This document shows, one piece after another, positions 9,209 to 17,789 of a stretch of 64,000 bases of DNA. Location: NCBI GenBank assembly GCA_016865015.1, contig CP018226.1, forward strand, positions 465,001-529,000. Reading direction: 5' to 3'. The notes under the pieces were generated by a model. That model saw only the letters and a list, made by a program, of their open reading frames with translations, was not told where the DNA came from and did no database searches. Position numbers and translations under genes: made by a program. The DNA comes from Rhizobiales bacterium IMCC20636 (GTDB taxonomy: Bacteria; Pseudomonadota; Alphaproteobacteria; Rhizobiales; GCA-2746425). The stretch's first letter is position 1. Every line of letters starts with the position of its first letter.

Positions 9209-10204
9209 TCATTTCAAATTCAGGATCCGGTCAACAGTATCGCGGCTCCATTTATTCTCCTTGATCCCATCTTCAACGATGAAACTGGTCATCTCGACAA
9301 AGGGAGCGGGATCGGGCTCGGTAAATTTCAACCAGCCATTGTCTGTCATGAGTTTTTGAAGGTCGTCTTCCTGCTTGACCACTTCTGCCGTGGCTTCGTC
9401 TCCGAATTTTTCTGCGGCGGTGCGCAAGCATTCCATTCCCGCATCATCTATCGAGTTGGAAACATGACCGCCGGAAACCCACATTACATATTCTACCAGG
9501 TGATTGGTCAGAGCCACATAGTCCAGCACTTCATAGAACTTCTTGGCGTAGATGGTCGGAACCGGATTGACGGTCGCTGTGACGACACCCTGCTGCAACG
9601 CCAGATATACCTCAGAGAATGCAACGGGTGTCGGGTTGGCGCCCACCGCGTCAGGGAACGCCTTGTAAAAGGGAGAATCGGGCACCCTGATTTTCAGACC
9701 CTTCATGTCTTCGGGGCCGTTAACAGGATTTTTCTGACTGCCAACCTGAAATGCGCCAAAATAGGCAGCACTCATCATCTGATGACCGGTGGTATCGCTC
9801 CAGCCTTTCATCAGATCTCCAAGGACATCACTGCTGCGGTATTGAAGCGCATGGTCGCGGTTCCGAAAGATGTAGGGAACGGCTCCAACGGCCAATGCCG
9901 GATATGCAGCGGACGAAAATATCTGTCCCGTGAGAATGATGTCTACACCGCCAAACTGGATCTGTTCGTTCAGGGCGGTTTCCTTTCCCAATTGGGAGGC
10001 AGGGAAGACAGCAATGGAATGCGCTCCACCAGTGCACTGTTTGAAATCTTCTGCTGCGGATAATGCCGCTGTGTGAATTGGGTGCTTGTCTTCATAGACG
10101 TGGCCAAGTTTCAGTTCTGCAGCCGAAGTCTGCCCCAAGTTCATTACGGACAGCGCAAGCACGGCACCTGGCACAAGAAATTTATTGGACATTTTCATTG
10201 ACAT
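9209..10204 (-). CDS. dctP: TRAP transporter substrate-binding protein (DctP family)
   Basis: Periplasmic solute receptor, 331 aa, with a signal peptide cleaved near TSAA. The conserved arginine that clamps substrate carboxylates is in GLKIRVPDSP. The segment that is usually GVVDGQENP reads GVVTATVNP here, a local departure in the binding cleft. GGAAGGA lies immediately upstream; the second or third Met (10198, 10192) has better spacing and may be the actual start. First gene of the TRAP-cyclase-amidase operon, divergent from an IclR regulator. The ligand is probably an organic acid. Confidence 0.9.
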   Translation of the reverse strand: MSMKMSNKFLVPGAVLALSVMNLGQTSAAELKLGHVYEDKHPIHTAALSAAEDFKQCTGGAHSIAVFPASQLGKETALNEQIQFGGVDIILTGQIFSSAAYPALAVGAVPYIFRNRDHALQYRSSDVLGDLMKGWSDTTGHQMMSAAYFGAFQVGSQKNPVNGPEDMKGLKIRVPDSPFYKAFPDAVGANPTPVAFSEVYLALQQGVVTATVNPVPTIYAKKFYEVLDYVALTNHLVEYVMWVSGGHVSNSIDDAGMECLRTAAEKFGDEATAEVVKQEDDLQKLMTDNGWLKFTEPDPAPFVEMTSFIVEDGIKENKWSRDTVDRILNLK

Positions 10205-10402
10205 TAATCCTTCCGTTCTCTATAAAAAACAGTGTTCTCGTTAAAGGATGCTGGAATAATTTTTGATGGAAGTCAAGGTCCGTCAAACTGCGTCATTTAT
10301 GTTTTTCGATTTCCGCCTGAGTGGCACGCAGAACCATTGGGGCGGATGTATGAAACGGGATGTATTGGGCGCTCTCGTAGTGCTGCTACCGACAGGATCG
10401 TG

Positions 10403-11173
10403 ATGACAGCTTCAGTTCCGGCAATCGTGAAAGCAATTTCCATTATCCGTCACCTTGATGCGGCGCCGGGCGGCTGTAGTACACTTCCGGAAATTTCCGG
10501 CACGCTCGGCCTGACAAAAAGCCATTGTCACAATCTACTGAAGACGCTGGTTGCAGAAGGGTGGGCAAATTTTGACAAGTCTCGCCACCAGTACATGCTG
10601 GCGCCGTCTCTGTTGACGGACCTCAAGCATCTGGTAGGACGTGATCACAGCCCGTTGCTTGTACATGATGAACTGGTACGTCTTTCGCTTGCGACAAGAA
10701 CGCCCTGCGTTCTCAGTCGCCTTGGAATTGACAACAGTTTTGTGGCCATCGACAAGGCAGAGGAAGCTGCTGAACTTCTTGTATCTGTTCCTATCGGCCA
10801 TCGTTTTCCACCAGATGCGCCAGCGCAGATGCGTGTCAGGCTTGCCTCTCAGGACGATGATACGCTGGACAAGGAACTGGACAGCTTGCAACCAATAGCC
10901 AGAACAGCGACGACAATTGTTGATCGCGCCCAATTGAAGCAAGAGATCATGGCAACCAGGCGAAGGGGCTATTCGATCAGCCGTGGCGAATTCACGCCCG
11001 GTGTCATGAGCCTTGCCGCCGGGATCCTGGACCGTTCTGGACAATTAAAATTGGTGGTTCAGTGCCCCGGATTGCAGGCGGATATGGAAGAGCGGGAAAA
11101 CGAAATAGCGGCTGAACTTCTGAGAGCAGCCCAAAAGATCGCACTTTTGAGCCCCGCCATCCGCAACGGCTGA
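10403..11173 (+). CDS. IclR family transcriptional regulator
   Basis: Start at 10403 (MTASVPAIVKAISIIRHLD) yields 256 aa, the usual IclR size, with AGGA five bases upstream. The N-terminal winged helix contains SGTLGLTKSHCHNLLKTLVAEGW; the C-terminal effector domain includes RRRGYSISRGEFTPGVMSLAAG. It is divergent from dctP with about 200 bp between, so it most likely controls the TRAP, cyclase and amidase genes in response to their substrate. Repressor or activator cannot be told. Confidence 0.88.
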   Translation: MTASVPAIVKAISIIRHLDAAPGGCSTLPEISGTLGLTKSHCHNLLKTLVAEGWANFDKSRHQYMLAPSLLTDLKHLVGRDHSPLLVHDELVRLSLATRTPCVLSRLGIDNSFVAIDKAEEAAELLVSVPIGHRFPPDAPAQMRVRLASQDDDTLDKELDSLQPIARTATTIVDRAQLKQEIMATRRRGYSISRGEFTPGVMSLAAGILDRSGQLKLVVQCPGLQADMEERENEIAAELLRAAQKIALLSPAIRNG

Positions 11174-11291
11174 AGCAGGTTTTCAATTCCCGACTGTCTG
11201 AGCGCGGTACCGGTTGCACTCAGATGACAGGGGAAAATGAGTCGCAAAGATTCAAACTGTCGCCAAGCCATGTCACTCCTGCATGAGCAGA

Positions 11292-12479
11292 TCAGGGCGC
11301 TTTTGTTTGTTCCATGAAGTCTGCCATGCGGGTGATGGCGCGCTCGATATTTTCTGCCGAATTGGCATAGGAGAGGCGGATATAACCTTCTCCGAGAATG
11401 CCGAAATCCGGCCCGCCGATTGTGGCGACACCGGCTTCTTCCAGCAGGGCGCTGGCCAGTTGCTTTGCGCGCCAGCCGGTCTGCTTGATGTTGGGAAAGG
11501 CGTAGAATGCGCCCTTGGGAACTGCACAGCTGACACCGGGTAGCTGGTTGAGCCGCTCGACAACAATATGACGGCGGTGATCAAAGGCTGTCATCATTTC
11601 TGCCACCGCATCCTGCGGCCCGGTGAGGGCGGCAATTCCGGCATATTGTGCCGGGGCATTCACGCAAGACCAGGCATTGACCGCAAGTTTGCGGACCTTG
11701 TCATACAATGCGTCGGGCCAGACGGACCAACCCATGCGCCAGCCGGTCATGGCATAGGTCTTGGACCAGCCATTCAGCACGATCAGCCGATCCCTGATTT
11801 CCGGATAGCCCAGCAAAGATACATGTTGTTCGCCATCATAGGTCATGCGGTCGTAGATTTCGTCGGACATGATGGCAATGTCGGGACGATTCACGAGACC
11901 GGCGACCAGCGCATCAATTTCAGCTTTCGGGGTGACGCCGCCGGTTGGGTTGGCCGGTGAATTGATGATGATGAGCCGTGTCTTGTCAGTGATCAGCGAC
12001 AGAGTTTCCTCGGCAGAAAAAGCAAAACTGTTCTCTTCGCGAATCGGCACAGGAATGGGGGTGGCTCCGGTGAATTCGATCATGGACCGGTAAATTGGAA
12101 AACCGGGATCAGGGTAGAGGATTTCGGCACCGGGCTGGCCGAACAGCAATATGGCTGCATACATGGTCACCTTGCCGCCGGGCATGATCATGATGTTATC
12201 GGGGGACACGGTGGCATCATAGCGTTGATGAATATCGGCGGCGACAGCTTCACGCAGTGGCAAGATGCCGGTTGCCGGGGTGTAGCCATGATGCCCGTCT
12301 CTGAGCGCCTTGATGGCTGCTTCCACAATATGATCCGGTGTTTTGAAATCCGGCTGGCCAATACCCAGATTGATGATGTCCTTGCCTTCTGCTGCCAAGG
12401 CGGTGGCGCGGGCCAGTACGGCAAAGGCATTTTCTTCGCCGATGCGGTCAAAGCCGGAAATTGTTGTCAACGCAGTCAT
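11292..12479 (-). CDS. Class I/II PLP-dependent aminotransferase
   Basis: Fold-type I aminotransferase of the aspartate/aromatic group, 395 aa from the ATG at 12479 (GGGAG upstream). The PLP lysine is Lys240 in WSKTYAMTGWRMGW, with the substrate-binding Asn-Pro-x-Gly block NSPANPTGGV earlier and the C-terminal Arg in EGYIRLSYA. Preferred amino donor cannot be read from sequence. It is divergent from the xylonate dehydratase gene. Confidence 0.9.
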   Translation of the reverse strand: MTALTTISGFDRIGEENAFAVLARATALAAEGKDIINLGIGQPDFKTPDHIVEAAIKALRDGHHGYTPATGILPLREAVAADIHQRYDATVSPDNIMIMPGGKVTMYAAILLFGQPGAEILYPDPGFPIYRSMIEFTGATPIPVPIREENSFAFSAEETLSLITDKTRLIIINSPANPTGGVTPKAEIDALVAGLVNRPDIAIMSDEIYDRMTYDGEQHVSLLGYPEIRDRLIVLNGWSKTYAMTGWRMGWSVWPDALYDKVRKLAVNAWSCVNAPAQYAGIAALTGPQDAVAEMMTAFDHRRHIVVERLNQLPGVSCAVPKGAFYAFPNIKQTGWRAKQLASALLEEAGVATIGGPDFGILGEGYIRLSYANSAENIERAITRMADFMEQTKAP

Positions 12480-12559
12480 TGTTGCGGTGTCTCCCTGTTG
12501 ATTTTGGAGCGCATTTAGGCGCATGTATGGCAGATAAGCAAATTCAAAAACACTGCCGG

Positions 12560-12567
12560 TAGCGCTA
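12560..12567. promoter_or_regulatory. TAGCGCTA palindrome, candidate LacI-type operator before xylD
   Basis: A perfect 8-bp palindrome TAGCGCTA in context CCGGTAGCGCTAGGCC, 87 bases before the dehydratase start. A central GCGCT core flanked by TA is characteristic of LacI-family operators, including xylose regulators of alphaproteobacteria. Single copy seen and no LacI gene is in the window, so this is a candidate only. Confidence 0.35.
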
Positions 12568-12654
12568 GGCCACCGGTTAACCGCGTGGGGAAGCGGATAC
12601 GAACAGTTTCACAAATCCCTCAACGCCACAAACACCTAACTGGACGGGAATTCC

Positions 12655-14457
12655 ATGAGTTCTGGTAATGAGATGAAGCCACCCAAACTGCGTTCGCAAT
12701 TGTGGTTCGATAATCCGGAAAATCCGGGCATGACAGCGCTGTATCTGGAGCGCTATCTGAATTTTGGCCTGACGCGCGAGGAATTGCAGTCGGGCAAGCC
12801 GATTATCGGCATTGCGCAGACCGGGTCCGATCTGTCGCCCTGCAACCGCCATCACATCGAACTTGCAAAGCGTGTGCGCTCCGGCATCGAAGCGTCCGGT
12901 GCCATTGCCTTTGAATTTCCGGTGCATCCCATTCAGGAAACCGGCAAGCGGCCAACGGCTACGCTGGATCGTAATCTGGCCTATCTCGGGCTTGTAGAAT
13001 TGCTGTTTGGCTATCCGCTGGATGGCGTGGTGCTGACCATTGGATGTGACAAGACGACACCAGCCTGTCTGATGGCCGCTGCCACGGTCAACATTCCAGC
13101 CATTGCCCTGTCGGTTGGCCCGATGCTGAATGGCTGGCACAAGGGTGAGCGCACCGGGTCCGGAACCGTTGTCTGGAAGGCCAGGGAGCAGCTTTCGACC
13201 GGGGACATCGACTATGAGGAATTCATGGAGATCGTGTCTTCCTCCGCGCCGTCTGTCGGTTATTGCAATACGATGGGTACGGCAACAACCATGAATTCCC
13301 TGGCAGAGGCGCTGGGCATGCAGTTGCCGGGCTCCGCTGCCATTCCCGCGCCCTATCGCGAGCGTGGACAGATTGCCTATCGGACCGGTCAGCGTATTGT
13401 CGAGATGGTTGCAGAGGATCTGAAGCCAGCCGACATCATGACACGGGAAGCTTTCGAGAATGCAATTGTGGTGAATTCGGCCATTGGTGGGTCTACCAAT
13501 GCACCGATCCATCTGAATGCGATTGCCCGGCATCTGGGCGTTCCGCTGGACAATGATGACTGGCAGACTATCGGCCACAAAGTACCGCTGCTGGTCAATC
13601 TGCAGCCGGCCGGAACCTATCTGGGTGAAGATTATCACAGGGCAGGCGGCGTGCCTGCAGTGGTTGGTGAATTGATGCGTGCCGGTGCCTTACCGCATCC
13701 GGGCGCCAAGACAGTCAATGGTTTCAGCATTGGCGAGAATTGCGCATCGGCCGAGATTGAAAATGAGGATGTGATCTACCGTTTTGCCAAGCCGATGATG
13801 GGCGAAGCCGGCTTCATCAATCTGAAAGGCAATCTGTTCAATTCAGCAATCATGAAAACCAGTGTGATCTCCGATGAGTTTCGCAAGCGCTATCTTTCCA
13901 ACCCGGATGATCCGGAAGCCTTTGAGGGGCGCGCCTTTGTGTTTGAAGGGCCAGAGGATTATCATGACCGGATTGACGATCCAGCCAATGAGATCGATGA
14001 AAACTGTCTGCTGATCATTCGCGGAACAGGTCCCATCGGTTATCCGGGGGGCGCTGAGGTGGTGAACATGCAGCCGCCAGCCTATCTGATCAAGAAAGGT
14101 ATTCATGCGCTGCCCTGTATCGGCGATGGTCGCCAGTCCGGCACGTCAGGGTCACCTTCCATTCTGAATGCCTCGCCGGAAGCGGCAGCCGGTGGCGGCC
14201 TGGCAATTGTTCAAACCGGAGATCCCATACGGATTGATCTGCGAAAGGGCGACGCCAATATTCTGATCAGTGATGAAGAGTTGAAACAACGGTTCGCTGA
14301 TCTGGAGGCTGCTGGTGGCTTCAAATATCCCGCCAGCCAGACACCGTGGCAGGAAATCCAGCGCGATCTAGTTGCACAATTCGATGAGGGTATGGTGTTG
14401 AAGCCAGCAGTCAAATATCGATCTGTGGCCCGACTTATTCCACGGGATAATCACTAG
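12655..14457 (+). CDS. xylD: D-xylonate dehydratase (IlvD/Edd family)
   Basis: Sugar-acid dehydratase of the IlvD/Edd superfamily, 600 aa, converting D-xylonate to 2-keto-3-deoxy-D-xylonate in oxidative xylose breakdown. The sequence follows the Caulobacter XylD pattern closely: [68 protein letters not shown]. The three [2Fe-2S] cysteines are Cys63, Cys131 and Cys204, displaced by three from the Caulobacter enzyme as I recall it. The C-terminal [20 protein letters not shown] carries the catalytic serine region. Related L-arabinonate or D-gluconate dehydratases are possible alternatives. No xylose dehydrogenase or xylX/xylA-type gene lies next to it. Confidence 0.88.
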   Translation: MSSGNEMKPPKLRSQLWFDNPENPGMTALYLERYLNFGLTREELQSGKPIIGIAQTGSDLSPCNRHHIELAKRVRSGIEASGAIAFEFPVHPIQETGKRPTATLDRNLAYLGLVELLFGYPLDGVVLTIGCDKTTPACLMAAATVNIPAIALSVGPMLNGWHKGERTGSGTVVWKAREQLSTGDIDYEEFMEIVSSSAPSVGYCNTMGTATTMNSLAEALGMQLPGSAAIPAPYRERGQIAYRTGQRIVEMVAEDLKPADIMTREAFENAIVVNSAIGGSTNAPIHLNAIARHLGVPLDNDDWQTIGHKVPLLVNLQPAGTYLGEDYHRAGGVPAVVGELMRAGALPHPGAKTVNGFSIGENCASAEIENEDVIYRFAKPMMGEAGFINLKGNLFNSAIMKTSVISDEFRKRYLSNPDDPEAFEGRAFVFEGPEDYHDRIDDPANEIDENCLLIIRGTGPIGYPGGAEVVNMQPPAYLIKKGIHALPCIGDGRQSGTSGSPSILNASPEAAAGGGLAIVQTGDPIRIDLRKGDANILISDEELKQRFADLEAAGGFKYPASQTPWQEIQRDLVAQFDEGMVLKPAVKYRSVARLIPRDNH

Positions 14458-14670
14458 GGTTCGTACCCTGGTGAGCGGTTTCAGGGAGACACATAAGCAT
14501 CGGATGATGCCTGCATTTCTATCTGCAGTGCGCTATCCGGTGCTTCCACTATCAATAGCGCTCCAAAACACTATGTATAAGGGATAGCAAAGACAGCTGT
14601 AACCGGATCACCAAGGTGATCGCGGTTGAACATTTGGACATGCCACCAATGCAGACGGGAAAAAAGAAAT

Positions 14671-15174
14671 ATGGGTTCTTTCAGACAGATTCGTTGGATG
14701 CTGGCAGCAGCCGGGTTGCTTTTGACCGCAATGCCTGGTGTGGCTCAGGAACGCGCTGATCTGCGGGCCGAGTGTCGGTCTCAGGCTTTGACCCGTTATG
14801 ATCCGGGTGACGTTGGAAGACCGTTGACCTGGCGGGACAAGACGACCGAGACCTATGTGTTTCGGCTGCAACCGAATGAAGAGGGAGCCTTTGTTGGCCC
14901 TGCAACCTTCATCCCGTCAAATGGCGAGGCGCGCGACTATGCTGCCAAATTCAACTGGCGTGAGGCCAGCCTGTTTCTTGATAATGAGAAGGCGGGCTTT
15001 CCGCATTTGCTGATGCGTCTGGTGAATACCGGCGCGGGGCCGGTATTCGAAGCTTTGGCCATGAAGCCGGCACGTTCGGGACCGCAGATCATTCGCTACA
15101 GTTGTTCTTTCACCTGCAACGACAGGCCGCTCCGCAATCTCCTGGAAACGTCCTGCCCGGTGGTAAAACCCTAG
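14671..15174 (+). CDS. Secreted protein of unknown function
   Basis: A 167-aa protein starting MGSFRQIRWMLAAAGLLLTA with a clear signal peptide cleaved near GVAQ. The mature domain has four cysteines (one in RAECRS, then YSCSFTC and ETSCPVV), likely disulfide bonded in the periplasm, and mixed beta-type patterning. I do not recognise the family. It stands alone, 213 bases after xylD. Its stop codon lies inside the end of the inverted-repeat element at 15171. Confidence 0.65.
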   Translation: MGSFRQIRWMLAAAGLLLTAMPGVAQERADLRAECRSQALTRYDPGDVGRPLTWRDKTTETYVFRLQPNEEGAFVGPATFIPSNGEARDYAAKFNWREASLFLDNEKAGFPHLLMRLVNTGAGPVFEALAMKPARSGPQIIRYSCSFTCNDRPLRNLLETSCPVVKP

Positions 15175-15204
15175 AGCCTTTCACGATTATACGGAAACAT
15201 TTGA
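15171..15204 (+). repeat. Left terminal inverted repeat of the MITE-like element
   Basis: Begins CTAGAGCCTTTCACG and ends in CATTTGA; pairs with 15402-15435. Confidence 0.6.
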
Positions 15205-15401
15205 CCGATTTGCGCGTTTGCTGGCAAGACACAGGCCACGCGGTGGTCTTTACGACCACAAGTGGGCTGTAACGCTGTCCAGCGCGCGCGCAAATCCGGC
15301 CTTCGGTGCCCCGGAACACCCCACCAGCGGCGTTAGCCAGCTGCCCGATGCTCAGCATCGCGCTGCGCTGACTGCCTGGCTGGATGAGCTGTTTCTGGGC
15401 A

Positions 15402-15435
15402 TCAAATGATTCCGTATAGACGAGAAAGCCTCTAG
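15402..15435 (-). repeat. Right terminal inverted repeat of the MITE-like element
   Basis: Read on the minus strand it begins CTAGAGGCTTTCTCG and continues to CATTTGA, matching the left end apart from a few positions. Confidence 0.6.
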
Positions 15436-15449
15436 TTCTGCCTTGGAAA

Positions 15450-16418
15450 CTATTTGGCTGGAAACGGTGTCTCGGCAACCGGTGTCAGGGGTTTGCCGTT
15501 TTCAAACCAGTTGGTCTGATTGTCGACGAGCAACTGACCCATGGCGTTTCGCGTGTAAACCGAGGCGGACCCCACATGGGGCAGCAACACGGCATTTGGC
15601 AGTGCCATAAGCGCTTCCGGCACATGAGGCTCGTGGTCGAAAACATCCAGACCGGCTGACCGGACCGTGCCATCGGTCAGCGCTGCAATCAGGGCATCTT
15701 CATCCACTGTCGAGCCGCGACCAATATTGATGAACGTGCCTTCCGGGCCCAGCGCTTCAAAGACGTCCTTGTTGTAGATTTTGTTGGTGGCAGCGCCGCC
15801 TGGAAGAACGCTGATGATGATGTCAACATTTTCGGCCAAGGCTTTCAGGGATTCGTAGAAAGTGTAGCCATTTTTCTGATCTGAGCGGCCATAATAGGCA
15901 ATGCTGAGGCCAAAGCTTTCAGCGCGTTTTGCGATGGATTTGCCGATACGGCCAAGCCCGGCAATGCCAAGGCGCTTTTCACGCAATGTGTTTTGTGTGA
16001 GCGGGTAGTTGCCGGAGGTCCATTTGCCCGCGCGCAGGAATTGTTCGGCCTGCGGCAGTTCCCGAACCGTGTTGATCATCAGGCCGATTGCGGTGTCAGC
16101 GACTTCTTCAGACAGCACATCCGGTGTGTTTGTGACGATGATGCCCCGCGCGCCGGCAGATTTGGCGTCGACATTGTCATAGCCAACGCCGAAATTCGTA
16201 ACGATTTCCAGATTGGGCAATTTGTCCATCAATTCAATATCAACATTGCGATGAGCACCGGCAGCCATTCCGCGAATGGACGGGCCGACCTCGGCGATCA
16301 TGGCATCCGGGTCCGCTGCTTCATACAATTTATGCGTCCGAAATCTGGCATCCAGTTGATCCTGCACATAGTCGCCCATTTTGGCGATTACCAGAATATC
16401 CACATCAATTTTTGTCAT
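15450..16418 (-). CDS. D-isomer-specific 2-hydroxyacid dehydrogenase (glyoxylate/hydroxypyruvate reductase-like)
   Basis: NAD(P)-dependent 2-hydroxyacid dehydrogenase of 322 aa. Start at 16418 has GGGAGG four bases upstream. The nucleotide fold is GIAGLGRIGKS; the catalytic set is Arg in NIGRGSTVDED, Glu in DHEPHVPE and His in LPHVGSAS. Substrate is likely glyoxylate, hydroxypyruvate or a 2-ketoacid. A perfect 22-bp palindrome lies 17 bases before the start. Confidence 0.88.
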   Translation of the reverse strand: MTKIDVDILVIAKMGDYVQDQLDARFRTHKLYEAADPDAMIAEVGPSIRGMAAGAHRNVDIELMDKLPNLEIVTNFGVGYDNVDAKSAGARGIIVTNTPDVLSEEVADTAIGLMINTVRELPQAEQFLRAGKWTSGNYPLTQNTLREKRLGIAGLGRIGKSIAKRAESFGLSIAYYGRSDQKNGYTFYESLKALAENVDIIISVLPGGAATNKIYNKDVFEALGPEGTFINIGRGSTVDEDALIAALTDGTVRSAGLDVFDHEPHVPEALMALPNAVLLPHVGSASVYTRNAMGQLLVDNQTNWFENGKPLTPVAETPFPAK

Positions 16419-16434
16419 ATTGCCTCCCAGGTCA

Positions 16435-16456
16435 CCGTCCATGATATCATGGACGG
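16435..16456. promoter_or_regulatory. 22-bp perfect palindrome upstream of the dehydrogenase
   Basis: CCGTCCATGAT followed directly by its reverse complement, with no loop. It lies between the ribosome site of the dehydrogenase and the preceding minus-strand gene. A loopless perfect dyad is more like a regulator operator than a terminator, and no T-tract follows. Confidence 0.5.
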
Positions 16457-16479
16457 CTTTATTGAATCACAGACCGTCA

Positions 16480-16495
16480 GTCCGCTTGAGCGGAC
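16480..16495 (-). terminator. GTCCGC-TTGA-GCGGAC hairpin after the small membrane protein gene
   Basis: Six-base GC-rich stem with a four-base loop, 25 bases after the stop of the 77-aa gene on the minus strand. It lacks a T-run, so it may be a weak or Rho-assisted terminator. Confidence 0.3.
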
Positions 16496-16520
16496 CTCGA
16501 TTGTGGTTATCGAAATCTGT

Positions 16521-16754
16521 CTATTTGCGTTTGCGCAACGGCTTTTTGGCTGAGCCCGTCAGCATGATTGCTGCAATCAGAATTGCAATAAAGATGCCGA
16601 CCGTTCCAAGTGCCAGAACGTGCCCTGTACCAAAATGGATATGTGGCATTTGTGCCGCCGCAACGCCGTGTGCCTGCACATCCGGATGCGCGCTTGAAAG
16701 GGTGGTGAGCCATGGCAGAAGTGCCGCAGACAGAAGTGTTTTCTTGAAAATCAT
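16521..16754 (-). CDS. Small His-containing membrane protein
   Basis: A 77-aa protein starting MIFKKTLLSAALLPW, preceded by AGGGA at eight bases. It has a signal-like segment, a short periplasmic stretch with spaced histidines (AHPDVQAHGV, PHIHFGTGH), one transmembrane helix (TVGIFIAILIAAIMLTG) and a basic tail KKPLRKRK. This layout recalls the small DUF6732-type proteins of alphaproteobacteria, an impression rather than an identification. Metal binding is conceivable. Confidence 0.55.
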   Translation of the reverse strand: MIFKKTLLSAALLPWLTTLSSAHPDVQAHGVAAAQMPHIHFGTGHVLALGTVGIFIAILIAAIMLTGSAKKPLRKRK

Positions 16755-16966
16755 ACAGTTTGTCCCTTGATTTGGTCGACACGGTGCCCGTGAATTCGGT
16801 CGCACCGGTATGAGTGATTCATACACCGCAAACGCTATAGCTTCCAGTATTCCAGTCAAGCAAGATGTGTGAAACTCTCGCGCGGCGTTTGTACTTGATA
16901 ATGCCCAATGCTGCGTCGGTTGAAAAAGCGTTGATTCCCCCCTGCGAATTGCATTATTGCGTTCCA

Positions 16967-17725
16967 ATGATCTCTACTCTCCCTGACTTGCAATCCATTT
17001 TTATCGTTGTGGTTGGCGCATTCGTTGCGGGTTTTGTCGCGGGGTTTGCCGGGTTTGGAACCGGGCTGGTTGCGGCGGGTTTCTGGTTTCACGCTCTGCC
17101 TGCGCCCTTTGTGCCGCCCCTGGTTGCGCTTTCGTCAATAGCCGCCCAGGTGACGAGTTTCAGCACTGTCCGAAAGTCATTCGACTGGGAGCGGGTCACA
17201 CCATTTCTGGCGGGCGGTGCAGTTGGTGTGCCACTGGGTGTGCTTGCACTTGCTTATGCGCCACCCTCTTTGTTGCGCTTGTCGATTGGTGTTTTTCTGA
17301 TTGCCTATTCGGGGCTTCAGCTGTTTGGATTCGCAAAAGTCAGACTTTCACCAATTGTGAACAAGCAGCATGATGCGCTGATTGGCATTGGGGGTGGATT
17401 TCTTGGTGGTTTTGCCGGTCTGTCGGGACCGCTGCCGCTGATCTGGCTGCAATTGAAGGGTGGCGCAAGTGACATGCAGCGCGCCATCTATCAGCCGTTC
17501 AATCTGGTGGTTCTTACTGCCGCCAGCGTTGTCATGATAATTGCGGGGCAGATCACACGCGATGTCTGGATGATTGCCGCGCTCTGCCTTCCAGCCACAA
17601 TCACCGGGTCGTTCATCGGATCGCGGATTTACAAGCGCGTGAGCGAGAAGCGGTTTCGGGCCGTTGTGCTGATTCTGCTTCTGGCCTCCGGCCTGACGCT
17701 GATGGTCCAATCCGTGTTTGGATGA
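16967..17725 (+). CDS. TSUP/TauE-SafE family membrane transporter
   Basis: A 252-aa protein with about eight hydrophobic segments and the duplicated glycine-rich TSUP signatures: AGFVAGFAGFGTGLVAAG near the N-terminus and GIGGGFLGGFAGLSGPLPL in the middle. The family exports sulfite, sulfoacetate or other small organic anions. ATG 16967 was chosen because the longer frame adds a soluble, atypical N-terminus. Sulfite export is an attractive guess given SuyAB elsewhere in the window, but it is 20 kb away and not linked by operon. Confidence 0.85.
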   Translation: MISTLPDLQSIFIVVVGAFVAGFVAGFAGFGTGLVAAGFWFHALPAPFVPPLVALSSIAAQVTSFSTVRKSFDWERVTPFLAGGAVGVPLGVLALAYAPPSLLRLSIGVFLIAYSGLQLFGFAKVRLSPIVNKQHDALIGIGGGFLGGFAGLSGPLPLIWLQLKGGASDMQRAIYQPFNLVVLTAASVVMIIAGQITRDVWMIAALCLPATITGSFIGSRIYKRVSEKRFRAVVLILLLASGLTLMVQSVFG

Positions 17726-17789
17726 TTTTTACAGAAAACCCGTATTAAAATTTGCGCTCGCATGCGGTTTTCATGTTCTTCTTGCGATC

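Larger units (their letters stand above)
15171..15435. mobile_element. MITE-like element, about 265 bp with 34-bp imperfect terminal inverted repeats
   Basis: The left end 15171-15204 and the right end 15402-15435 are imperfect inverted repeats of about 34 bases. The outer CTAGAG and inner TATACGGAA and CATTTGA blocks match exactly, with five or six mismatches in between. The interior has no convincing gene; a 63-codon frame is present but has no family features. It fills the gap between a secreted orphan and a dehydrogenase and touches the stop codon of the former. Size and ends fit a non-autonomous miniature element. Confidence 0.6.

Noticed and set aside
12577-13638. Minus-strand open frame of 353 codons across xylD
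   Set aside because: Antisense to a dehydratase with complete iron-sulfur motifs; no family features of its own.
15218-15409. 63-codon plus frame inside the MITE-like element
   Set aside because: It overlaps the right inverted repeat, has no ribosome site or family pattern and is better explained as element interior.
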